Source of the DNA: Prochlorococcus sp. AG-402-K16
GTDB lineage: Bacteria; Cyanobacteriota; Cyanobacteriia; PCC-6307; Cyanobiaceae
DNA: 42,860 bases
Direction: 5' to 3'
NCBI GenBank assembly: GCA_003216795.1
Contig: QCIH01000012.1
Coordinates: 1-42,860, forward strand
Part shown: positions 28,833-38,173 of the stretch, piece by piece
Layout of the letters: each line of letters begins with the position of its first letter
Position numbering within the stretch: position 1 is the stretch's first letter
Notes under the pieces: generated by a model
Seen by the model: the letters and a program-made list of their open reading frames with translations, nothing else
What the model was told of the DNA's origin: nothing
Database searches by the model: none
Translations under genes and position numbers: made by a program

Positions 28833-29534
28833 CTAAAATTCAACACACTTTTGTGCTTTTATTCCTTGCTCTTTAAAAGGATGTCTTATTAGTTTCATTT
28901 CTGTAACTAGATCAGCGTAATTGATGATTAAATCAGAAGCTCCCCTTCCAGTAAAAACAATATGATTTTTTCTATTCTTTAAGCTTTTTAAAAAAGTGAT
29001 TATTTCTTCGGGCGCAAGATAACCAAGTTTTGTCGCAATATTAATTTCATCAAGAATGATAAGTTTATAAGATTCGTTTTGTATATATTTTTTGGCTAGT
29101 TGCCACGCCTCTTGAACTAATTTTTCATCTCTTACTCTATCTTGTGTTTCCCAAGTAAATCCCTCTCCTAATGAATGCCAAGATATTTTTGAAGATAAGT
29201 TTTTAAGTGCTTTTTCTTCTCCAGTGGTCCAGCCTCCCTTGATAAATTGAATTATTGCTACTTTATAGCCATGTCCTATCGTCCTTAAAGCCATACCTAA
29301 AGATGCAGTTGTCTTGCCCTTGCCATTTCCTGTGAAAACAATCAATAATCCTTTTTTTGTTTTTCTAATTTGTAGTCTTTTGGCTTGAATATCTTTTCTT
29401 TGCTGCATTCTTTTTTTATATGAGCTCTCATCGATATCCTGTGATAATTTACCTCCTATTCCAAGTTTATTCGCTTGATTATCGAGGTTAACTATTTTCT
29501 CGGAAGATAAAGGTTTTTCTTGCATATGTCCCAT
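28833..29534 (-). CDS. cobO: Cob(I)alamin adenosyltransferase (CobO/BtuR/CobA family)
   Basis: 233 residues. The P-loop TGNGKGKTTASLGMALR lies near residue 70, followed by VAIIQFIKGGW and the LDEINIA segment, as in CobO/CobA. It transfers the adenosyl group of ATP to the reduced cobalt of corrinoids. The N-terminus is about 60 residues of charged sequence before the core, longer than some homologues. It follows the recombinase gene by 25 nt on the minus strand. Confidence 0.95.
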   Translation of the reverse strand: MGHMQEKPLSSEKIVNLDNQANKLGIGGKLSQDIDESSYKKRMQQRKDIQAKRLQIRKTKKGLLIVFTGNGKGKTTASLGMALRTIGHGYKVAIIQFIKGGWTTGEEKALKNLSSKISWHSLGEGFTWETQDRVRDEKLVQEAWQLAKKYIQNESYKLIILDEINIATKLGYLAPEEIITFLKSLKNRKNHIVFTGRGASDLIINYADLVTEMKLIRHPFKEQGIKAQKCVEF

Positions 29535-29559
29535 ATTTTTATTTAATTATTATAAATCT

Positions 29560-30729
29560 TTAAATATTTTTAATTCTTTTAACTTTTAAAAGTGCATTAT
29601 TTACTGCCTGTTGTTGATCTCTTTTAGTAATCCAGTGGTGATAAGTTTGAGTATGTAAACTAACCGAATGTCCCATCATTCTGGCAGCTACAGTATCAGG
29701 TAAATCATAAAAAATTGTTCTAACTGCCCAAGCATGCCTTAGATCATAAGGTTTTATTTGTAAAGAGTAACGCTTAAACTGATCTGTAATTTTTTTTCCA
29801 ATATTCTGTAAGGTTGTAATTTTAAGGTCTCTATTAATATTTGGTAGAAGTTCTGGATTCTCACCAAGTTGTGATAATTCGAACTTTTCAACCCATTCAG
29901 GATGAAATGGCCAAACTTGATGTTCTCCAGTTTTAGTCGTAGGTAAAACTCTAATAATTTTGTCCCCAAAATTAGTAAGAGAACTTAAATCACAAAAAAA
30001 TACTTCATGATTTCTTAATCCATATGTAGCCATCAGACCAAAAACAAATTTCCAAGACTTGTTTGGTATCCTCTCCCACAGTTTCTCTATTAATTCATCT
30101 TTAGGTAGATCTCTAAATCCTGCTTTGTTCAGACCATATCCTTTAGAATTTAATTTCCAATCTTCTGGTAGTTTAATGTCCAAAAACTTAGCCAAAACAC
30201 TTAAAGAAGTAGCGCATTGTTTCCTACTTCTGGTACCTTCCTTATAACTTTCAAGTGTTTTTTGAAATATTTTTTCTAAAGCTTCATTCTCATATTCATG
30301 GTAAATATCTAAGATTCTTTTCATATATGGTTTGTAAGAACTTCTCCAAGTAGTTTTTCTAGTACTGGTTCGAAAATCACTTTTATTTTCTTTAAAAAAA
30401 AATTCCTCAAATTGATTTAATCTTTTTGGAAATTCAAACCCATCTTTCCTCCCCCTTTTATAAGGCTTGTCTATCCAATTATTCCAATCAAATTGATTCA
30501 ATTCCAGTTGCAAATTGATTAATTGTAATTTTTTTTTGGCTTCCTCTAATCCAGAAATATCAGCCTTTAAACCAAGAGATATTCTTTGAATTTTAAAGTT
30601 ATTGTTATCTTCTTTGGAGGGTAGTGAACCACGAATATTTAATTTCTCTCCTCTTTTCTCAATTTTAAGCTTGCTGCCTTGAGTAGCAAATTTATCATTG
30701 ACATTATTAATTTCCTGAATTACGTTCAT
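29560..30729 (-). CDS. Tyrosine recombinase / phage-integrase-family protein
   Basis: 389 residues. The C-terminal catalytic domain keeps Arg239 (YGLRNHEVF), a Tyr328-x-x-Arg331 box (YDLRHAWAVR, Tyr replacing the usual His), His354 in MGHS and the putative nucleophile Tyr363 (HTQTYHHW). The N-terminal half holds a SAM-like DNA-binding region. All key positions are filled, so it could be active. No tRNA, direct repeats, phage genes or composition change are seen nearby; the gene sits between cobO and hemH. It may be a domesticated, chromosomally fixed recombinase. Confidence 0.87.
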   Translation of the reverse strand: MNVIQEINNVNDKFATQGSKLKIEKRGEKLNIRGSLPSKEDNNNFKIQRISLGLKADISGLEEAKKKLQLINLQLELNQFDWNNWIDKPYKRGRKDGFEFPKRLNQFEEFFFKENKSDFRTSTRKTTWRSSYKPYMKRILDIYHEYENEALEKIFQKTLESYKEGTRSRKQCATSLSVLAKFLDIKLPEDWKLNSKGYGLNKAGFRDLPKDELIEKLWERIPNKSWKFVFGLMATYGLRNHEVFFCDLSSLTNFGDKIIRVLPTTKTGEHQVWPFHPEWVEKFELSQLGENPELLPNINRDLKITTLQNIGKKITDQFKRYSLQIKPYDLRHAWAVRTIFYDLPDTVAARMMGHSVSLHTQTYHHWITKRDQQQAVNNALLKVKRIKNI

Positions 30730-30748
30730 TTACTTATATAATTGACCA

Positions 30749-30754
30749 TATAAT
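30749..30754 (+). promoter_or_regulatory. Candidate -10 element for hemH
   Basis: TATAAT 41 nt upstream of the hemH ATG, in the 65-bp region divergent from the recombinase gene. The surrounding sequence is AT-rich and no convincing -35 is seen. Confidence 0.4.
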
Positions 30755-30794
30755 GACGTTTTTAATGTTGATTTTCAATCTTCATAAATTTTAA

Positions 30795-31970
30795 ATGGAT
30801 AAAATAGGCGTCTTACTAATGAATTTAGGAGGGCCTGAACGTATTAATGATGTAGGCCCATTCTTATACAATCTTTTTTCTGATCCAGAAATCATCAGGA
30901 CCCCTTTTCCTGTTTTTCAGAAGCCCCTTGCTTGGTTAATTAGCACGCTTAGGAGTACTACTTCACAACAGGCTTACCTTTCTATAGGTGGAGGTTCACC
31001 TATCAGAAGGATAACTGAACAACAAGCAAGAGAATTACAATCTAAATTAAGAAACAGGGGAATTAATGCTACTACCTACATCGCTATGAGGTATTGGCAT
31101 CCTTTTACCGAATCAGCAATAGCTGATATGAAAGCAGATGGCATAGATCAAGTTGTTGTAATACCCTTGTATCCACATTTTTCGATAAGCACTAGTGGTT
31201 CGAGCTTTAGAGAATTAAAAAAATTGCGAGACTCTGATGATGAATTTAAGAAGATTCCAATGAGATGTGTAAGGAGTTGGTTCAGTCAATCAGGTTATTT
31301 ACAGTCTATGGTCGAATTAATTTCTGAACAGATTTCACTTTGTGAATCACCTTCAAAAGCCCATATATTTTTCACTGCTCATGGAGTTCCTAAGAGTTAC
31401 GTAGAGGAAGCTGGAGACCCTTACAAACAACAAATTGAAGATTGTTCTTTATTGATCATAAATGAGCTGGAAAAATTTTTAGGTCATAGTAACCCTCATA
31501 CACTTTCTTATCAAAGTAGAGTTGGTCCTGTTGAATGGTTGAAGCCTTATACAGAAGAAGTGTTAGCTGATCTTGGAAAGTCAAATGTTAATGATCTGAT
31601 TGTGGTTCCTATAAGTTTCGTTGGAGAGCATATCGAAACATTGCAAGAAATTGATATTGAATATAAAGAAATAGCTGAGAAGGCTGGTATTAAAAATTTT
31701 CGGAGAGTTAAAGCTTTAAATACTCATCCTACTTTTATTGAAGGTCTTAGTGATCTAGTGATTTCCTGCTTGGAAGGGCCTCTAGTTAATATAGAGGAGG
31801 CTTCTCAGTTGCCTGAAAAAGTTAAACTTTATCCTCAGGAGAAGTGGCAATGGGGTTGGAATAATAGTTCAGAGGTGTGGAACGGAAGGGTTGCAATGAT
31901 TATTTTTCTTGTGCTTTTTATTGAACTTATTTCAGGCTCTGGACCTCTACATAAATTAGGCATCTTATAA
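30795..31970 (+). CDS. hemH: Ferrochelatase with C-terminal chlorophyll-binding-type helix
   Basis: 391 residues. The catalytic part (about 1-320) has [16 protein letters not shown] with the active-site histidine, and [17 protein letters not shown]. It inserts ferrous iron into protoporphyrin IX. The last 45 residues add a linker and one membrane span with WNGRVAM, a chlorophyll a/b-binding (HLIP-like) motif typical of cyanobacterial and plastid ferrochelatases, thought to tie heme output to the chlorophyll pool at the thylakoid. A TATAAT lies in the short region divergent from the recombinase gene. Confidence 0.98.
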   Translation: MDKIGVLLMNLGGPERINDVGPFLYNLFSDPEIIRTPFPVFQKPLAWLISTLRSTTSQQAYLSIGGGSPIRRITEQQARELQSKLRNRGINATTYIAMRYWHPFTESAIADMKADGIDQVVVIPLYPHFSISTSGSSFRELKKLRDSDDEFKKIPMRCVRSWFSQSGYLQSMVELISEQISLCESPSKAHIFFTAHGVPKSYVEEAGDPYKQQIEDCSLLIINELEKFLGHSNPHTLSYQSRVGPVEWLKPYTEEVLADLGKSNVNDLIVVPISFVGEHIETLQEIDIEYKEIAEKAGIKNFRRVKALNTHPTFIEGLSDLVISCLEGPLVNIEEASQLPEKVKLYPQEKWQWGWNNSSEVWNGRVAMIIFLVLFIELISGSGPLHKLGIL

Positions 31971-32024
31971 AGAACAAATGAAATTTATTCGATAATTTTT
32001 AATTTAATGAAAGATTTTTTTGAA

Positions 32025-32030
32025 TATAAT
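32025..32030 (+). promoter_or_regulatory. Candidate -10 element for ilvB
   Basis: TATAAT 77 nt before the ilvB GTG. Between it and the start lies an AT-only inverted repeat, AATATTT/AAATATT (32077-32095, 5-nt loop), which may be chance in such AT-rich DNA. Confidence 0.35.
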
Positions 32031-32106
32031 TCTGACATTACATTTCTAAATGAGGCAAAAGTATTTAATTGAGTTTAATATTTAAAGTAAATATTGAATT
32101 TCTTTA

Positions 32107-33870
32107 GTGACCCTTACTTCGAGATCCTTTTCAAAGGGTAGTTCAAAACATGGAAATCCAGTTTGGATAACTGGTGCAGATGCACTAATGGATTCTTTAA
32201 AAATTCATGGAGTAAAAGTTATATTTGGATACCCTGGGGGAGCCATACTTCCAATATATGACTCTGTTCATAAGGCAGAACAAGATGGTTGGTTAAAGCA
32301 CTATATGGTTAGGCATGAACAAGGTGGTTCTCATGCGGCTGATGGATATGCAAGATCTACTGGTGAAGTAGGAGTATGTTTTGGAACCTCAGGCCCAGGT
32401 GCAACAAATTTGGTAACTGGAATTGCCACTGCTCAAATGGATTCAGTCCCTTTAGTTGTAGTTACAGGTCAAGTCCCAAGACCTGCTATAGGGACAGACG
32501 CCTTTCAAGAAACTGATATTTTTGGCATAACTCTTCCAATAGTGAAACATTCATGGGTAATAAGGGATCCTTCAGATATCGCGAAAGTAGTTTCTGAAGC
32601 TTTTTTTATAGCCTCATCCGGAAGGCCTGGCCCTGTTTTAATTGATATACCCAAAGATGTAGGTCAGGAGTTCTTTAATTACCAAAGAGTTTTACCTGGT
32701 GAGATTATTCCTAAAGGATTTAAAAGGAATGGAGAAATTAATGATTGCGATATCAACAAAGCAATTAAATTAATAGAAGATTCTGAAAGACCTCTTCTAT
32801 ACGTTGGCGGTGGTGCAATATCTTCAGGAGCTCATGATGAAATAAAAACCTTGGCAAAGAATTATCAAATACCAGTTACCACAACCTTAATGGGGAAGGG
32901 TGCTTTTGATGAAAAAGACAATTTATCAGTAGGGATGTTAGGAATGCATGGAACTGCTTATGCAAATTTTGCTGTTACAGAATGCGATCTTTTAATTGCT
33001 ATTGGAGCTAGATTCGATGATAGGGTGACAGGAAAATTAGATACTTTTGCACCTAATGCAAAGGTAATTCATATAGATATCGACCCAGCAGAAGTTAATA
33101 AAAATAGACGTGTAGATGTTGCAATTGTTGCTGATGTTTCAAAAGCTGTTCTGAAAATTAATGAACAATGTCTGAAAAATAAGTTTACTTCTCAGACGAA
33201 AAACTGGTTAGAAAAAATTGATTTTTGGAAAAATAAACACCCTTTATATGACCCGCCTAAAGAAGGAGAAATTTATCCTCAGGAAGTTCTCTTAAAAGTG
33301 AGGGAACTTTCACCAGAAGCTTATATAACTACAGATGTAGGACAACATCAGATGTGGGCTGCTCAATATCTTAGGAATTCTCCAAGAAAATGGATTAGTA
33401 GTGCTGGCTTAGGAACAATGGGTTTTGGATTACCAGCCGCAATTGGAGTAAAAGCAGCCTTACCTAATTCAGATGTAATTTGTATTGCAGGAGATGCAAG
33501 TGTCTTAATGAATATTCAAGAATTAGGAACCTTATCTCAATATGGTCTAAAGGTGAAATTGATTATTATCAATAATCGCTGGCAAGGGATGGTAAGACAA
33601 TGGCAGGAAAGTTTCTATGATGAAAGATATTCCTCATCTGATATGAGTTGTGGTGAACCTGATTTTGTAAAACTTGCAGAGTCTTTTGGAGTTAAAGGAT
33701 ACTTAATTTCTGATAGAAAACAATTACAGGATGAATTGAAAAATGCGCTTGATCATGACGGTCCTGCCTTGATTAATATCCTTGTCAGAAGAGGTGAAAA
33801 TTGTTATCCAATGGTTCCTCCTGGTAAAAGTAATGCTCAAATGGTTGGATATGTTAATTGTGAAGACTAA
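32107..33870 (+). CDS. ilvB: Acetolactate synthase, large (catalytic) subunit
   Basis: 587 residues from GTG at 32107. The thiamine-diphosphate glutamate lies in [15 protein letters not shown], and the cofactor-binding [19 protein letters not shown]...NN stretch is in the C-terminal third. The enzyme makes acetolactate or acetohydroxybutyrate, the first common step to valine, leucine and isoleucine. The regulatory subunit (ilvH/ilvN) is not adjacent. A gap of 136 nt separates it from hemH and holds a candidate promoter. Confidence 0.97.
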   Translation: MTLTSRSFSKGSSKHGNPVWITGADALMDSLKIHGVKVIFGYPGGAILPIYDSVHKAEQDGWLKHYMVRHEQGGSHAADGYARSTGEVGVCFGTSGPGATNLVTGIATAQMDSVPLVVVTGQVPRPAIGTDAFQETDIFGITLPIVKHSWVIRDPSDIAKVVSEAFFIASSGRPGPVLIDIPKDVGQEFFNYQRVLPGEIIPKGFKRNGEINDCDINKAIKLIEDSERPLLYVGGGAISSGAHDEIKTLAKNYQIPVTTTLMGKGAFDEKDNLSVGMLGMHGTAYANFAVTECDLLIAIGARFDDRVTGKLDTFAPNAKVIHIDIDPAEVNKNRRVDVAIVADVSKAVLKINEQCLKNKFTSQTKNWLEKIDFWKNKHPLYDPPKEGEIYPQEVLLKVRELSPEAYITTDVGQHQMWAAQYLRNSPRKWISSAGLGTMGFGLPAAIGVKAALPNSDVICIAGDASVLMNIQELGTLSQYGLKVKLIIINNRWQGMVRQWQESFYDERYSSSDMSCGEPDFVKLAESFGVKGYLISDRKQLQDELKNALDHDGPALINILVRRGENCYPMVPPGKSNAQMVGYVNCED

Positions 33871-33931
33871 TTTTTTCGTCATTTTGAAAAATTAACTTTA
33901 AGATAATTCAAAAAACTTATATATTTCTGAA

Positions 33932-34282
33932 TTGAACAAATTATCAAAAATTTTAATAATAATCTGCTTGATCGTTGTTAATCCTTTAATGGCAAACTCG
34001 GCCGAAATTCTTCAAATTAAAAGTTCAAATACTATTTTGGTGGGGGATCAAAATAGAAATTTAACTATTGAATTATTTTGTGTAGATGTAAATGAAAATG
34101 ATGAGATTGAAGCAACTAATATACTTAAGAGTGAATTTCCAAGGGGGAGCAAAGTAAAAATAAAGCCTTTTGGTTTCAAAGAGAATGTTTTGTTAGCCAA
34201 AGTTTTTAATATTAATGGTACTAAGGAGATGACGGAATTATTGGCCGCTAAAAACTTAAGTAGTGAAATTTGTCCAAGTTAA
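33932..34282 (+). CDS. Small exported protein with degenerate SNase-like fold
   Basis: 116 residues from TTG at 33932. A signal peptide (residues 1-24, ending MANSA) precedes a domain resembling staphylococcal nuclease: the VGDQ...LTIELFCVDV strand pattern, PRGSKVKI, and the NGTKEMTELLAAKNLS end. Aligned by eye, the catalytic arginines of SNase appear missing (Glu in place of Arg35; no Arg at the Arg87 position), so it is probably not a nuclease. It may bind nucleic acid or protein in the periplasm. Its stop abuts the stop of the convergent pgeF gene. Confidence 0.65.
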   Translation: MNKLSKILIIICLIVVNPLMANSAEILQIKSSNTILVGDQNRNLTIELFCVDVNENDEIEATNILKSEFPRGSKVKIKPFGFKENVLLAKVFNINGTKEMTELLAAKNLSSEICPS

Positions 34283-35071
34283 TTATCTTTGTGAACAAAT
34301 AAGATTCCATTGTCTCGAGATTGTTTTGCTCCTTCTCCAGGAATTAAATTCATTATTGAATTTGTATGTGCATAAATTTGAGATGTCAATATTTGTATGA
34401 GGGATGTTCTCATTTAAAAGTTGTCTAAAGGCAGATCTTTTTAGATCAAGTTGATTTAAGTTTTGCTCTCTGAAGTGATTTGAATTACTAAAACAAAGAT
34501 CTTTTTTAGTTTTAGTCAATTTGAAAGTTATGTTTTTGTTCTCGGCCTTTCTATAAAATTCTTTGAGTGTCATTTTATCAACTAGATAATGTTCCTTAGA
34601 AATCGCTGGTCCAACTGCAACAAGTAAGTCATCTCTGGATGACCCAAGAGTATCGAAAATTTTTACCAGATTTTTTATTATTTTTTTTTCTAAACCTTTT
34701 CTTCCACAATGTAAGGTTGCTACATTTCTTGTCCTTTTATCGGCAAAAAATATTGGCATACAATCAGCTGTGTAAATCCATAAGTTTTGATTGTATTTAT
34801 TGCCAATAAGACCATCTGCATCAGTCTTAGTTCCTTTTTGTGAATGAGATCCAAACACTATCACATTACTGTGAATTTGATTGGAAACACAATTTATGGA
34901 ATTTCCATTAAAATGATTCCCTAATAATTGAAGAAATTTCTCAGAGCAAGACTTCGTGAAGTATGCATGTTTGAAATTATTTTTATTAAGAATAGGTGAT
35001 GAATAATACTCAATTTTTTTTTTTTGAATATAAATTTCATCTTTTGAGAAATATATTTCTTTGTAAGGAAT
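34283..35071 (-). CDS. pgeF: YfiH/PgeF family multicopper-oxidase-like protein, probable ATT start
   Basis: The frame ends at 34283 and stays open upstream to 35102. The only GTG start (34864) gives 193 residues and would remove the first zinc ligand, the His of the NQIHSN segment. The conserved HAYFTK segment also lies upstream. No ATG, GTG or TTG exists in frame there, but ATT at 35071 follows AGGAG (35084-35080) by 8 nt and gives 262 residues, a normal family length. The other ligands are present: TADCMPIFF (Cys) and VATLHCGRKG (His). PgeF edits L-Ser-containing peptidoglycan precursors in E. coli, and other members act on purine nucleosides. It follows Tab2 by 22 nt. Confidence 0.85.
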   Translation of the reverse strand: MPYKEIYFSKDEIYIQKKKIEYYSSPILNKNNFKHAYFTKSCSEKFLQLLGNHFNGNSINCVSNQIHSNVIVFGSHSQKGTKTDADGLIGNKYNQNLWIYTADCMPIFFADKRTRNVATLHCGRKGLEKKIIKNLVKIFDTLGSSRDDLLVAVGPAISKEHYLVDKMTLKEFYRKAENKNITFKLTKTKKDLCFSNSNHFREQNLNQLDLKRSAFRQLLNENIPHTNIDISNLCTYKFNNEFNSWRRSKTISRQWNLICSQR

Positions 35072-35079
35072 AGTTCCTG

Positions 35080-35084
35080 CTCCT
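35080..35084 (-). promoter_or_regulatory. Shine-Dalgarno sequence deciding the pgeF ATT start
   Basis: AGGAG on the minus strand, 8 nt before ATT 35071-35069. Strong Shine-Dalgarno sequences are uncommon in this window, so its position supports this start. Confidence 0.6.
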
Positions 35085-35093
35085 AAACTGAAT

Positions 35094-35999
35094 TTATGAA
35101 ATTAATTCAATATCTCTTAAGATCCAGAATCCTGCAAATTTTTCGATATACGGTGTTGACTGTATGGAAATAAATTGATAACCGAAAGAACTTTTTTTAT
35201 TCTCTAGAAATTTTGTATTCAAAATGCTGGCATCTTTTTCTGGTAAATCAGTTACGAGCCACTTATCATCTTCTGAAGCTTCAAGTATGAGTTGGTTCTT
35301 ATTTACGACTAATTTAATAGGTTCTAAACAACTAAACCATGCAGAAAGTGCCAAAGATCTATCTTTGCTAAAAAGTCTTAATCCTGGAACTAAGTAATTA
35401 TCATCTAAATCTTGCTGAATTGGGAAAATATCTCCAAATTCCATAGGCCAATTTTCTGCTGATTTTAATTCACCAATTGATATTTCAGAGATAGTTAAAG
35501 CATCGCCTCTTACTGCTTCTGGTAGAGGTGTAGGAGAGTTTTCCATTTTAGAAGTAAAAGTAGGAGCTAATACACCTCTTACATAACCTTTTTCCTTTGG
35601 ATAAATCTCTTTTTCAAGAAATTCGATTCTATCTAATAAATTGTAAGTTCTCCTACTTACAATAGCCTCAATACTTACGGCCTCCAGAGATTTCTTAATG
35701 ATCGATTTCATTGAAGACCTCCAGAATCGAACTATAGAAGGTTTCTCCCACCCTTGTTTTTTTGCTTCACTTATTGCTTCATTTAGCGCCTTTGTAAGCC
35801 ACACTGAATTAACTTCATTAGCAGGGCACTTTTTATTCCAAAGAAAACTATCTTCTGACTTATAACTTCTTGTAGAGCAGATAATTAATTCCCACCTTTT
35901 TTTTCCATTTGATTCAATAATTGGTCTTGAGTAAAAGTCTAATTCCCAATCTGAAATTTTTAATTTAAGACTTGACTCCATTTTTTTCTTAATGTTCAT
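35094..35999 (-). CDS. Tab2/Atab2 family RNA-binding protein
   Basis: 301 residues. The onset WELDFYSRPI followed by KKRWEL, the central PLPEAVRGDALT and the C-terminal FAGFWILRD are the hallmarks of the Tab2 family (formerly DUF1092). Chlamydomonas TAB2 and Arabidopsis ATAB2 bind mRNA and are needed to translate photosystem I PsaB; a similar role here is inferred. Its ATG overlaps the stop of the S1-domain protein gene as ATGA, so the two RNA-binding proteins are likely made together. Confidence 0.92.
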   Translation of the reverse strand: MNIKKKMESSLKLKISDWELDFYSRPIIESNGKKRWELIICSTRSYKSEDSFLWNKKCPANEVNSVWLTKALNEAISEAKKQGWEKPSIVRFWRSSMKSIIKKSLEAVSIEAIVSRRTYNLLDRIEFLEKEIYPKEKGYVRGVLAPTFTSKMENSPTPLPEAVRGDALTISEISIGELKSAENWPMEFGDIFPIQQDLDDNYLVPGLRLFSKDRSLALSAWFSCLEPIKLVVNKNQLILEASEDDKWLVTDLPEKDASILNTKFLENKKSSFGYQFISIQSTPYIEKFAGFWILRDIELIS

Positions 36000-37201
36000 T
36001 TATCTTGTTCTTTTTTATCGAAGAGTGCTCTAGTTTTAAGTGCTCTCTCTGTGGCTTCTTGCATAACTTTTTGCTTATCAATAATTAATTCTCCCGCAGA
36101 GTTTTCTAGGAGTGCTGTATTGAGACCAATACGACCTTTTTCGAGGTCTATTTCAGATATTAAAGCTTTTATCATTTCCCCTTCTCTAAAAACTTCTCTT
36201 AAAGAACGAATCGATCCATTTGTTAGTGAGGATTGATGAAGAAGTCCACTAGCTCCACCTAAATCTATAAAGAAGCCATATGGTTTTACTGCTAAAACTT
36301 CTCCTTCAATTAATTGACCTAATTCTAAACTTGTAAGTCTAGAGACTAATGATGCTTTCTTTTCAGAGAGAACTAATTTTCTGGATTCTGGATTCACCTC
36401 AAGAAACGCTACTTTTAGAGTCTTGCCAACAAAAGATTGATAATCTTGACCATCTTCAAGTTGAGATCTAGGGATGAATCCTCTTAATCCATCTACATCA
36501 CACGTAAGCCCACCTCTATTAAATCCATTAATTAAAACGTTAATTAATTCTCCATTTTTTGCGGAACTTGATACTTTCTCCCAACTTTGCCTGAGAATTA
36601 ATGCCCGAGCGCTCACTGTTACCATCCCATCAGCATTTTGTTCTTTGATAACCAAAACTTCCATTTCAAGGCCTATAGAAAACTTTTCTTTAAAGTTTGT
36701 GATGACACCCAAACCACATTCTTTTTTAGGCATATAACCAGGAGCTTTTCCTCCAATATCAACATATAGTCCATCACTTTCGATTGCTATAACCTTACCT
36801 GAAATTGTTTCTCCTGTAGCCCCAATTGGCTCATTTGCATTTAAAGCCTCCAAAAAAGCATTTTCATCAAAATCGAATTCATCAACTGTTCTTTCTAATT
36901 GAAAATCTGTGTTTTGCTCAGAAAAATTAAGGGGTCTATTTAAGTCTTGTTGAGTTAAATCTTGTTGAGGAATATCAAAATCCTTGATATTTTCATTACT
37001 GTCATCAATCATTTTTACCGAATCATCTTTAATGATTTGAGGTTTGATTGCAATATTTTCTTTTTTAATATCTTCTTGCGAATTGGTTTGCTCATTATAT
37101 ATTTTTTGAGTATCTTTCTTGCTTATGTGAAGTACCTGAAGAGGTTTTTTATTGCCCTTTGGTTGGATATTATCTTGGGCATTTTTATTATTGACTCCCA
37201 T
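35996..37201 (-). CDS. Ribosomal protein S1 homologue, three S1 domains
   Basis: 401 residues. A long polar, asparagine- and glutamine-rich N-terminus (about 1-125) precedes three S1 RNA-binding repeats at about 128-200 (GKVIAIESDGLYVDIGGKAPG), 213-280 (GLTCDVDGLRGFIPRSQL) and 295-365 (GEVLAVKPYGFFIDLGGASG). Cyanobacteria usually carry two S1 homologues. This one has the long N-terminal extension and resembles the second type (Rps1b/Nbp1-like); which one it is remains uncertain. It binds mRNA and helps initiation, possibly for leaders lacking Shine-Dalgarno sequences. ATGA overlap with Tab2. Confidence 0.9.
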   Translation of the reverse strand: MGVNNKNAQDNIQPKGNKKPLQVLHISKKDTQKIYNEQTNSQEDIKKENIAIKPQIIKDDSVKMIDDSNENIKDFDIPQQDLTQQDLNRPLNFSEQNTDFQLERTVDEFDFDENAFLEALNANEPIGATGETISGKVIAIESDGLYVDIGGKAPGYMPKKECGLGVITNFKEKFSIGLEMEVLVIKEQNADGMVTVSARALILRQSWEKVSSSAKNGELINVLINGFNRGGLTCDVDGLRGFIPRSQLEDGQDYQSFVGKTLKVAFLEVNPESRKLVLSEKKASLVSRLTSLELGQLIEGEVLAVKPYGFFIDLGGASGLLHQSSLTNGSIRSLREVFREGEMIKALISEIDLEKGRIGLNTALLENSAGELIIDKQKVMQEATERALKTRALFDKKEQDK

Positions 37202-37267
37202 CGTAGGTAAAATAAGAATAACTAATTATTAACATACTCTAAATGTTAGTACTCAAAATTAAAATTA

Positions 37268-38062
37268 ATGAACTTTAAACCAATACCTAATAAATTTGAA
37301 TATTTAAATTGGCAAGAAATTGAGTGTGTTGCAAAAAACAAAAGATCAACAGTGATTTGGCCATTCGGTGCTGTTGAGCAACATGGGCCTCATTTGCCTC
37401 TTGCTACAGACAGTATTTTTGTTGATGAAATTATTAGCGAAGTTTTTAAATTAGTCTCTGCCGATATTCCATTAAAAAAACTTCCAACCCAATATATTGG
37501 TTTTTCTCCAGAACATAAGGGTTTCGCCGGGACGATTTCACTTTCTTCAAATTTAATAACTTCCATGATAAAGGAAGTCGGAGGTCAATTATCTGAAATG
37601 GGTTTTAAGAGATTGATATTAATTAATGGACATGGAGGTCAAATTTCACTATTAAATACAGCTGCAAGAGAGTTAAGAAGTGTCGCACCAGGGATGGCAG
37701 TTTTCCCTTGTTTCTTATGGAGTGGTGTGAATGGATTGAGTGAATTGTTAACAAAAACTGAGATCGAGGATGGGCTTCATGCTTCTTTAGCTGAAACAAG
37801 TTTGATGCTGGCTTTGAAGCCAGAATTAGTAGGTGATGAACGCCCAGATGAGGGTTATAAATTAGAGATCCCCGAAGGCTGGAGTCTAGAGGGAAATGCG
37901 CCAACTGCTTGGCTTACTGACGACTTCAGTAAATCAGGTGTTATTGGAGATAGTAGAGGAGCAAATGAGTCTTTAGGAAAAAATTTAAAGGAATTATTGA
38001 TTAATCATTGGTTCAAATTGATTATGAATCTGATGCAATCAGATTGGCCAAACAATTCTTAA
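37268..38062 (+). CDS. Creatininase-family amidohydrolase
   Basis: 264 residues. Metal-binding motifs are complete: GAVEQHGPHLPLATD near residue 35, EHKGFAGT, INGHGG and HASLAETS. The family includes creatininase, a formamide hydrolase of archaeal riboflavin/F420 synthesis and the mycofactocin peptidase MftE, so the substrate cannot be called. It precedes ado on the same strand by about 110 nt, but a likely separate promoter lies between. It is divergent from the S1-domain gene by 66 bp. Confidence 0.9.
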   Translation: MNFKPIPNKFEYLNWQEIECVAKNKRSTVIWPFGAVEQHGPHLPLATDSIFVDEIISEVFKLVSADIPLKKLPTQYIGFSPEHKGFAGTISLSSNLITSMIKEVGGQLSEMGFKRLILINGHGGQISLLNTAARELRSVAPGMAVFPCFLWSGVNGLSELLTKTEIEDGLHASLAETSLMLALKPELVGDERPDEGYKLEIPEGWSLEGNAPTAWLTDDFSKSGVIGDSRGANESLGKNLKELLINHWFKLIMNLMQSDWPNNS

Positions 38063-38128
38063 ATAAATTTAAGTAAAAAATGTGACTTAACAATTGAAAC
38101 TATTTTCATGATATTTAAATAAACTCTC

Positions 38129-38134
38129 TATAAT
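38129..38134 (+). promoter_or_regulatory. Candidate -10 element for ado
   Basis: TATAAT within CTCTATAATCG, 39 nt before the preferred ado ATG. No clear -35; this would give a leader of about 30 nt. Confidence 0.5.
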
Positions 38135-38173
38135 CGTGTAATATTCATGCATAATGAGCTAAAGATTACTGAC

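Noticed and set aside
29560..30729. Recombinase as a sign of a prophage or island
   Set aside because: Neighbours are core metabolic genes, and no tRNA, repeats or phage genes are visible.
34283..34864. Short 193-residue pgeF starting at GTG
   Set aside because: It would lack the first zinc-ligand histidine and the conserved HAYFT segment found in frame upstream.
38147..38173. Nine-residue N-terminal extension of ADO
   Set aside because: The shorter start matches the known protein length and numbering; the longer one would leave a very short leader after the TATAAT at 38129.
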